DNA of 64,000 nt from Petaurus breviceps papuanus (Eukaryota > Chordata > Mammalia > Diprotodontia > Petauridae), in NCBI GenBank assembly GCA_028583685.1, contig JAMXIF010001210.1, positions 11,334,170 through 11,398,169 on the forward strand, written 5' to 3'. Every line of letters begins with the position of its first letter. The stretch's first letter is position 1. Of the stretch, positions 56,443 to 64,000 are shown one piece after another. Both the position numbers and the translations under genes were made by a program. The notes below the pieces were generated by a model. The model was given only the letters and a program-made list of their open reading frames with translations, did no database searches and had not been told where the DNA came from.

Positions 56443-57208
56443 CTCAAATGGAGATTAGTTTCCAATCATAAACAAAGTATATTCATTTGGTCTGTCACAG
56501 AGCACCAAAAAAAAGTCAAAAGTTCCCCACACCTGGATCACAACTGAATAGGCTAGCTACCCCAGAGTTACAACAAGCTAAAGAGATTGTCACAGCATTT
56601 AATACCCAAAGAGAAGTCTGTTCTTCATCTTGACCAGAGGTAACTTCTCAACAATCTCTGTTCCTGAGGAGACAAAGCTTAACAAGGCCATAAAATCACC
56701 AGTGTCCTCATTAATTCATTCTCTGTTTGCAGAACAGTCTCAGGAGCTCTGAACCAACAGCAAGGTTTCAGGACCTCTGCAACAACAGCACTGTCCTTCA
56801 CCAATGGACGAATCTGGCAAAAAAACATCAAAACAGACAGACAAAGTACCAGCATCACAGCCATGTCTCCTCAATCCTTGGCAGCTCTGGGTGGCAGCTC
56901 TCAAAAGCCCTGGGCAGCTCAAACTGGTCCTCAGGAATCCTCTCCATCTCTCTGCCTCCATGATGCTGCTTCCAAAAAATTCTTCTGCCTCTCTCTCTCT
57001 CTCTCTCTGCTTGTGCCTCTCTAAATCCATGTCACCAGCTCCTCCCAGTTCAGCTCTCTCTTTTCACATCAACAAGCCCATCCCACAAGTGGGATTCACA
57101 AACTCTGGGTTTTAACACTCAACCAAGCCAATACAGGGTATCTTTAAATTCCACTACTGGCATAGAGGTGATTGGCAGAACCCAGACCCAGTTCTTATAC
57201 CTTCAGAT

Positions 57209-57239
57209 CAACTTCATTCAGATCCACTGAATGAAGTTG
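57209..57239. other. 13-bp perfect hairpin
   Basis: Arms CAACTTCATTCAG (57209-57221) and CTGAATGAAGTTG (57227-57239) with loop ATCCA. Confidence 0.9.
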
Positions 57240-57429
57240 CGTCATCTCTGAGGAAAGATGACTTGGGACAAGAAACACTTTCCTGACAGATGAAGTGGAA
57301 TGTTTTACATTGTAAAAACTTTATTTGTTTTCTCAATTGTCACACTGTTTTAGGTCAGGCTTAACTCAAACCTGACTAATACTTCAGGTTTAAGACTAAA
57401 ATGAAATAAGAAATACATAGAATATCTTT

Positions 57430-58384
57430 TTTGAATGAATTTTATTGCTGTACTTTGCTTTTACCTTTACTAGATTTTCCCAATGTCCCTTTCCTTCCTT
57501 ACTCACAGAGATAATTTTAAAAGAATGATAAATAGAAAGGGGATAGGAAAAATCAGCAAATTTTATTAATATAATGCAAACATTTCTTCTTATATGTAAT
57601 GTTCAATAGCTGTGGACTCCAACTTATGCCCAGGAATAGAGGAGGTATCTTTTTCTATTTCTTTTTTAGGGCCAAGCTTATTCTTAATAATTTCATACCA
57701 TTCAGTGTCAGTACTTTTGTGGTTGTTCTTTCCACTTATTGCTACTCTTGTGTATATTTTTTTCTGGATTTACATACTTCATTCTGCATCAGTTCATATA
57801 TAACTTCACAATTCTCTCTATATATCATGTTTGTTTTTACTTACAATGTAGTGATACTACATTGCATTCATGTACCACAAGTTGTTTAGTCATTTCTCAA
57901 TCAAGAGATATAAAATTTGTTTCAAGTTCTTTGCTAGCTAAAAAAATGTGACTGTAAATATGGAATGCATATATAAACTTTCTTGCTAATTATTTCTATT
58001 GGAATATACATGTATATGTGCATACATACATACATATATACACATATGTGGTGGTGAAACCTTTTAATCAAAGAGGAACATTTTAGTCACTTTTGCATAT
58101 AATTCCATATTCCATTCGCAAATGGTTGTGCCAATTCACAGCTTCACCAATAATGTATTACTATGTTTATCTTTAGACAACTCCCTAACAGTAGTGACTA
58201 TTACAACAATATAAAAAAATTCACCTGGTTAATAGTTTGCAATTCTTTCTAGAAGTTTGTTCATATCCTTTGAATACATGTATTGGAGAATGACTTTTAA
58301 TCATGTATTTCTACTACATACATACACACACATACGTATGCACATGTTTATATTATATGTGTGTGCATGTATATATATGTAGTC
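57430..58384 (-). mobile_element. Old L1, 3' half, minus strand (split)
   Basis: Antisense L1 from 'cattctgcatcagttcatat' (57780), 'cattcatgtaccacaagttg' (57866), 'cagcttcaccaataatgtat' (58140) to 'tattggagaatgacttttaa' (58282). It continues at about 59276 after an inserted LINE. Confidence 0.75.
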
Positions 58385-59275
58385 TCTGAGGCTGAGATGC
58401 TACAGAATTATGTATTGATTCTCTGCCACTCGTGCTCATTTAGACCTTATAATTAGCACCAAGGAAACAGAAATTCTCCATCAGTCAGCATCATATGTGG
58501 AACTATCAGTTACACCAAGAAGAAATTTTGAATGCCGGTTTTTTGGTTTTTGTGGGGGTTTTTTTTGGAGAGGGGAAGGCAGGGCAATTGGGGTTAAGTG
58601 ACTTGCCCAAGGTCACATGGCTAGTTTTGTGTTAAGTGTCTGAGGCCAGATTTGAATTCAAGTCCTCCTCACTCCAAGGCCAGTGCTCTGTTCACTGTGC
58701 CACCTAGCTGCCCCTGAATGCTGTTGATAAGTTCACTTAGGAAGATTCTAAAGATCACCTGGCAAGATAAGGTACCAGAAACTGAGGTTCTCTCTGAAGT
58801 TGAATTGCAATCTCTATTGCAGAGAACACAAATCCAATGAGCTGGCCATGTTTGAATACCAAACATACATTTGCCTAAAAATCTATTTTACAGAGAGCTC
58901 ACCCAAGGCAAATGCTGACACAGTGGTCAGAAGTAATGATACAGGATATTCTAAAGTTCTTTCTGAAGACAGCTGGAATTGATTGTGAGACATGGGAGAC
59001 CCTGGCACAGGGCTACTCAGTATGGCATGCCCATATCAAAGAAGGTGCTGTGTTTTATGAGCAAAGCAGAACTGCGATAGTTCAAAAGAACCAGAAGATA
59101 TGCCAATTTCGTTATCTCTACTCCAAATGTCCATACGGACTTATTTGTGCTTAACCTGTGGTACAGCCTTCTGAGTTCTTCTTAATCTGATCAGTCACAG
59201 TGGAAAAAAAAAAAACTGTACCTTGACCACAATATAGTGATGTCATTTTGGTCCTCTTCAAGCATGAAGGAAAAT
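58385..59275 (+). mobile_element. RTE-like non-LTR LINE, 3' fragment
   Basis: Codes, in broken frames, for the C-terminal part of a non-L1 LINE. First comes text equivalent to 'TINTKKTEVLHQPAP' (58450-58500), then after the SINE 'LKITWQDKVPETEVLS' (58750) and the 'RWAGHVVRMP' site (58840). 'LPKNLFYRELTQGKC' follows (58870), and then the frame at 58912-59154 'ILKFFLKTAGIDCETWETLA' with 'HIKEGAVFYEQSRTA'. The end shows the remnant of a C2H2-like 'CPTCGRAFRARIGLISH' motif and the 3'UTR 'gatgtcattttggtcctctt'. About 200 bp between the first and second block is missing. The same tail words are common in RTE-class LINEs. Confidence 0.7.
58539..58714 (-). mobile_element. Family-B SINE in the RTE-like LINE
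   Basis: Antisense SINE: 'gggaaggcagggcaattggg', 'cttgcccaaggtcacatggc', 'aattcaagtcctcctcactc', 'gtgccacctagctgcccc'. Flanks TGAATGCCG (58529) and TGAATGCTG (58715) differ at one position. Confidence 0.9.
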
Positions 59276-60055
59276 AACATATATACATATATACACATGC
59301 ATATATATGTATACATATTTATTAGATATCAAACCTTTATCTAAGATATTTGACACAAAATTTTCGTAGTTGACTTCTCTTTTTATCTTACATGTGTTCG
59401 TTTTGTTCACATAAAAGCTTTTCAATTACATAATTAAAATTCTCTTTTATGTTTTATTATTCCTTCTATCCTTTGGTTAAGAATTCATTACCTCCTCATG
59501 ACTAGGAATGATATAGGACTTCCTGCTCTTCCAATTTTTATAGAGTGATCTTAAATACAGAGATCACATTCATTTTGAAAATATTGTGGAATATGGTATA
59601 AGGTGTTGATGTGAACCTAATTTCTTCCAAATTGCTTTCCAGGTTTTCCAGCATTTCTCATCAAATTAGGAGTTATTTCCAAGGTAATATGCTTTGGGGT
59701 TTATCAAAAATTGGGTCATTGAATTCAATTATTTCTGCTTATCCCTTGTCTAATCTGTTCCATTGATCTTTTCTATTTTAGAGTCAATACAAAATGTTTT
59801 GTTTTGTTTTGTTTTGTTTTATGCTTTTTGGAGGGGGGGAAGGCAGGGCAATTGGGGTTAAGTGACTTGCCCAAGGTCACACAGCTAGTAAGTGTTAAGT
59901 AACTGAAGCCTCATTTGAACTCAGGTCCTCCTGACTTCAGGGCTGGTGCTCTATCCACTGCACTACCTAGGCACCCCTACCAAATGGTTTTGACACCTAT
60001 TGCTTTATAATATAGTTTTTGGTCATGAAGTACTATTAAATCTTCATTCCTACCT
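59276..60055 (-). mobile_element. Old L1, 5'-ward part, minus strand (split)
   Basis: Continues the L1 of 57430: 'atcaaacctttatctaagat', 'ttcacataaaagcttttcaa', 'gttaagaattcattacctcc', 'caaattgctttccaggtttt', 'ttcattgatct...ttctatt'. Interrupted by the SINE at 59802. Confidence 0.7.
59802..59977 (-). mobile_element. Family-B SINE, minus strand, with TSD
   Basis: Antisense SINE ending in GGAGGGGGGGAAGGC and 'gcactacctaggcacccct'. TACAAAATGTTTTG (59788-59801) and TACCAAATGGTTTTG (59978-59992) are related. Confidence 0.85.
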
Positions 60056-60424
60056 CTTTCCATGAACAAAATCAGATTTGCTTAGCCATTGAAGGAAATG
60101 GATATGAAACATGAGTTGATTCAGCTGGACATGGCTTCCCTATCTTTGAGCCATCCATGCTGATTGCTAATCATTGGCCTGAGGAAGAAGCTGTAGATGT
60201 CCTGTACACTGGCTTTTTGTACTTAGATCACCTGAAAGCTACAATAATGTCCTGGGCCTTGGCTCAATGAGCCAATTAAGTACCCACTACAATTCCAATA
60301 TTTTTTACAGAAAAATTAGCCTAGACTACACAACAGATATGTCTTTCTCCTTGGTTAGTGGGAAATCTATTTTGGCAGTATTTTTCCATTCTAAATCTAA
60401 ACTGGCAGACATCCTAGAACTCTT
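60056..60424. other. No recognisable feature
   Basis: Nothing recognised. Confidence 0.35.
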
Positions 60425-60590
60425 CAGTGCATTGGAAAAAGTGAGGGATTTGAAATCAGAGGGGATCAGGTTTGGGTCCTGTCAGTTCTCATCTATTTGA
60501 GTAACAAGTCATTTGACCTGGGAAGTTTTAACTTAATGGCTTTTTAGGTTCCCTTTTATCCTGAAATCTACAATAATCATAAGAAGTCAT
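60425..60590 (+). mobile_element. MIR fragment
   Basis: 'attggaaaaagtgagggatt', 'atcaggtttgggtcctgtca', 'agtaacaagtcatttgacct', 'ttttaggttccc...' follow MIR order with heavy divergence. Confidence 0.45.
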
Positions 60591-60788
60591 GCTTCATTAT
60601 GAGAGGAAAATTATTTTTCCATGTACCGGGATACCACTTAGCTTTTAAAAGAAATAATTTACTAAATAAAAATCTTTGTGTTCTAAGAGATTTCATTCAC
60701 CTCCATTGGGTCTGCAATTGAACACTGGGGAGGGATTTATCAACTATAGAATCACACACACTTTAAGGGACAAATTATTCTTTTTTTT
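60591..60788. other. No recognisable feature
   Basis: Nothing recognised. Confidence 0.3.
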
Positions 60789-60953
60789 TATTTATTTTTG
60801 CTTTTTGGAGGGGGGAGGGCAGGGCAGTTGGGGTTAAGTGACTTGCCCAAGGTCCCAAAGCTAGTAATTGTTATGTGTCTGAGGTCAAATTTGAACTCAG
60901 ATCCTCCTGACTCCAGCGTCAGTGCTCTATTCACTGAGCCACAAAGCAGCCTC
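60789..60953 (-). mobile_element. Family-B SINE, minus strand, with TSD
   Basis: 'gggcagttggggttaagtga', 'cttgcccaaggtcccaaagc', 'gaactcagatcctcctgact', 'actgagccacaaagcagcc'. Flanks AAATTATTCTTTTTT (60772) and AAATTACTCTTTTTT (60954) are almost identical. Confidence 0.85.
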
Positions 60954-61654
60954 AAATTACTCTTTTTTGAAATTTTCAATTCTCCATATCTCAATGAATA
61001 AGGTGAAATCCTCAACTTATTCTTCTCTATTTAGTTTGGAACAACAATTCTTCTCTTGACTCTAAATACAATTTTCTAGTCACCAGACAATATTCTTTCT
61101 CAATCTGTGTAATGACCTGCTAGTGTTGGCTAGATCTTTTATATGCAGATAGAGTCAGCACTAATTTGGACTAGATGGTCACTGAGGTCCCTTCCAACTC
61201 TGAAATTGTATTTCTCTAATTGGCAGTATGGATCAGACAGAGGAAGTGGGTTGGTTTTTCCCACTGAACCCTGTCCTTCACAGTTAGGGGATGTTTTTTG
61301 TATTGGTCAGCCAGAACAGTTTGTTCTTTTTCTGTCTAGTTCTAGTCTACATTTCCAATAGGAATGAAGGTAATGAGCTAAATACAAACTGAAATTACAA
61401 CAAATCAACATTCTAAAGTGAATGAAAAATTAGTTTTATAATGGAAGAATTTGCTATGTGTCAGAAATAATTTTTTACCTCAGTGAGCATATGACAATGA
61501 TGAAAGGCAGTGATTAAGCTCCTCATTAATGCATTCCTATTAATGATTTAAGTTCCTCAACCAATGATTATATTTCAATTAAAAATGCTCCTTGTAACTT
61601 TTTGTTTGTTTGATCTCTACTGGAAATCAAAGTAAACATTGAAGGCTCTCTCTT
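60954..61654. other. No recognisable feature; short MIR-tail words near 61150-61220
   Basis: 'ggactagatggtcactgagg' with 'cccttccaactctgaaattg' is a MIR-associated tail. The rest is unrecognised. Confidence 0.35.
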
Positions 61655-61930
<276 letters not shown>

Positions 61931-62084
61931 CTCTCCCTCCCATTAATAACAGCATTTTCCTGAAACCAGCCATTAATTATAACAAATAAGAAGAATTTCC
62001 TTCACTGAGAATATCTTTAGTGAGTAATTTCTTTTCCATAACATCTCAGATTTCTATAAGGATGTTACTGAGAGACAATTGTCA

Positions 62085-62225
62085 TGACAGCAAGAGTTCT
62101 AGACAGTTCTGATCCCAGGTTCAGCTGTGTGACATAGGCAAGTCACTTGAATTCTTTGGCCCTGAGTTTCCTCCCTTAAAATATTAGGAGATGAACTAGA
62201 TAATTACCTTCAAGCTTTATCCCAG
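62085..62225 (+). mobile_element. MIR fragment
   Basis: 'gatcccaggttcagctgtgt', 'gacataggcaagtcacttga', 'tttggccctgagtttcctcc', 'ttaggagatgaactagataa' is MIR core-to-tail order. Confidence 0.6.
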
Positions 62226-62374
62226 CATAACTACCTCCCATTCAGGAGGAATAGCCAAGACAGCACTATTCTCAGTAACCACCCATCCTGGAAATCAAGC
62301 AAAATTAGCTCCACTCATCCTAAATTCAAAGTTCACAGACAGGAGAGGAAAAGATAGACATAGTAATAAAATAT

Positions 62375-63060
62375 TAGTGGGACTTTCATTTGGTCCAACC
62401 ATTCTGGAAAGCAATTTGTAATCATGCTAAGAAAGTAACTACTCTTTGATGCAGAGACATATGCCCAAAAGAGGTCAAGGACAAGAAGAAAGATGTCATG
62501 TGCATGGAAGTAATCATATTTTTTATAGGAGCAAAAACTAGAAACTAAATAGATGCCTATTTAGGTAGTATGACCCACTAAATGGTAGTGTATTAATTTA
62601 ACAAAATATAATGCTTTAAAAACAATTAATAGAAAAAGTCCATAATAGCATAGGAAGATTTATATGAACTGATATAAAGTTAAGTAAGTGGAACAAGGGA
62701 AACAAAATGCACAATGACAGCAATGATGTGAGTGGGATGAACAGAAAACAATTACTGAATTATTCATACCATAATGATCAATAGAGACTCAAAATAATAA
62801 ATTAGAAAATTCACCTCCCTCACTTTTTGCCAAGGTAAGGGAAAAATATACTGTCAGAGTAATTGATAATGCTCTTTCGTTTTGTTGTACTGCTTTTTTT
62901 TCATTCATTCTATTTTTTTCCATTGTTACAAAGGGTAGCTCACTGAGCAGGTAAGTGGAGGGAAGAATACATGTGGAAATCAGAGTGAAGTCACACAGAA
63001 TAATAATATTATATATTAGAAAAAAGATAATAAAAACTTTTAAATGCAAATACAAAAAAA
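62375..63060 (+). mobile_element. Old L1 3' end
   Basis: 'ccaaccattctggaaagcaa' (62396), 'agcaaaaactagaaactaaa', 'gatttatatgaactgatata', 'acaatgacagcaatgatgtg', and 'taagtgg...' through the 3'UTR 'ggtagctcactgagcaggta' to an A-rich end near 63055. It is 5' truncated. Confidence 0.75.
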
Positions 63061-63189
63061 GCACATAAGTAATTCGTCAACAATAAATTTCCAAGGACTT
63101 ATTAATTCAACTATGGAACGTTCTCATAATCCCTGTTGTCTCTGATGTCTCCTGGCCCAATGACTTACTGCTTTGGCTTCTGATTCTGA

Positions 63190-63475
63190 TTTGGGCTACA
63201 TGTCCTGTCTTCCCTATCTTTTATTAAGACTAAGCTTAAAGGTATCTTTTGCAAGATACCTTTTCCAGTCCTACTTCCAACCTTCAGGGTTTCCTGTCTG
63301 AAATTATCTCCCTGCATATACCTTGTTTGTACCTGATTGTGTTCTGTCTCATTCATTAGAATGTGGGCTACTGGAGAGCACCTATCATGTGTTTGACTTT
63401 CTTTGTATCCCCGAAGTATAGCACAGTGCCCGACACATGGTAGGCCCTTAATAAATGCTTAGTGACTGATCAGTC
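63190..63475 (+). mobile_element. L2-type LINE 3' end
   Basis: 'tttgcaagataccttttcca', 'attagaatgtgggctactgg', 'ctttgtatccccgaagtata', 'gcacagtgcccgacacatgg', 'taggcccttaataaatgctt' is the L2 3' end in order. Confidence 0.75.
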
Positions 63476-64000
63476 CCTGAATCCTATCGTTGCTCTGCTT
63501 CCTAGCTATTACTATATGACACAAACATGCCCTTTGTCCTCTGGTATTTTTATTGTGGCTTTGCCCCCTTCACTATGCTATAGTAAATTCTGCATTTTCA
63601 TGTACCAGCTGGTAAGTACTCAATCTAATTTTGTGTGCACCACAACACCTCAGCCAGCACCTTCCTACTGACCATATTTCAGCCAACCATCCAAACAGGA
63701 GACATACGATTGCCTCTAAACAGTTCTGAAATTTTTGTTTTAAGAACATATTCCTTTAATGGGCATGTGAATCTTTTGTGTTTATGATGGCTTTCTACTC
63801 TGCTTTGTTTATTTTCTTACTTTTTTTAATCGAGCAGGAAGAAATAACATAAATTCCATCTAACTTTATTCAATAGAGTCCCAGAACTAAAAGCTCCTTT
63901 TTATATGTGGAGAAGTTTTCAGAAAACATGATTAATTAGAATCAGATCAATAAGTTCTGTCACATACAGATCTAGTACTTCTATATTTCAAAAGAGATGT
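63476..64000. other. No recognisable feature
   Basis: Nothing recognised. Confidence 0.35.

Larger units (their letters stand above)
56030..57346 (-). mobile_element. LTR-like fossil (candidate solo LTR), unconfirmed
   Basis: Less AT-rich than the surroundings and unlike any L1 or SINE here. Read on the minus strand it has features that LTRs often show: a run of 58-bp tandem units (56327-56442), a polyadenylation signal (AATAAA near 56249) downstream of them, and TG/CA-compatible ends. No matching second LTR, primer-binding site or 4-6 bp TSD could be confirmed. A non-LTR or single-copy origin remains possible, so the family and exact ends are open. Confidence 0.3.

Overview
The window looks like AT-rich, repeat-dense mammalian DNA, and the repeats point to a marsupial. 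The clues are abundant tRNA-derived SINEs of the type with a '...GTGACCTTGGGCAAGTCACTTAACC' tail (described here, not matched to a database), several L1 generations with a long purine-rich linker between ORF1 and ORF2, old CR1/L3, L2 and MIR fossils, an RTE-like LINE and a palindromic hAT MITE. I cannot name the species. I find no host protein-coding exon, rRNA, tRNA or CRISPR array that I can support. The longest reading frames belong to L1 ORF2 or are artefacts of GA/CT microsatellites.

Layout. 1-9 kb: a SINE cut by the window edge, a decayed CR1/L3 LINE with an inverted repeat inside it, a young 5'-truncated L1 (3847-5287, minus), older L1, MIR and L2 pieces. 9-14.5 kb: an old L1 with both ends and a 12-bp target-site duplication (TSD); it has 5'UTR, linker, ORF2 and 3'UTR but no ORF1, and a head-to-tail SINE dimer sits in its ORF2. 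15-19 kb: a young SINE, a probable hAT fragment, an ancient repeat, MIR, and an older SINE. 19.4-25.6 kb: an ORF1-linker-3'UTR 'half-L1', then an old L1 ORF2 split by a young twin-primed (5'-inverted) L1 with a perfect 17-bp TSD, and a young SINE with a 17-bp TSD. 25.6-30.9 kb: mostly unassigned, with a diverged inverted repeat pair. 30.9-41 kb: two internally deleted L1s (one holding a 100-N assembly gap in a GA array), CR1/L3, SINEs and an AAAG array. 42-52 kb: a long L2 copy, an hAT MITE, ancient repeats, microsatellites. 52-60 kb: a third internally deleted L1, an LTR-like fossil, and a three-layer nest (L1 containing an RTE-like LINE containing a SINE). 60-64 kb: SINE, CT array, MIR, L1 3' end, L2 tail.

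How the parts relate: the SINEs carry A-rich tails and 11-17 bp TSDs, as expected if L1 machinery mobilised them. Two L1 pieces (3.8-5.3 and 21.4-23.7 kb) differ at only a few percent of positions by eye, so L1 was active recently in this lineage. The most interesting theme is structural: several older L1 copies lack ORF1 or most of ORF2, in the manner of HAL1 (half-L1) elements. No new cellular system is visible; the window reads as an intergenic or intronic retrotransposon landscape.
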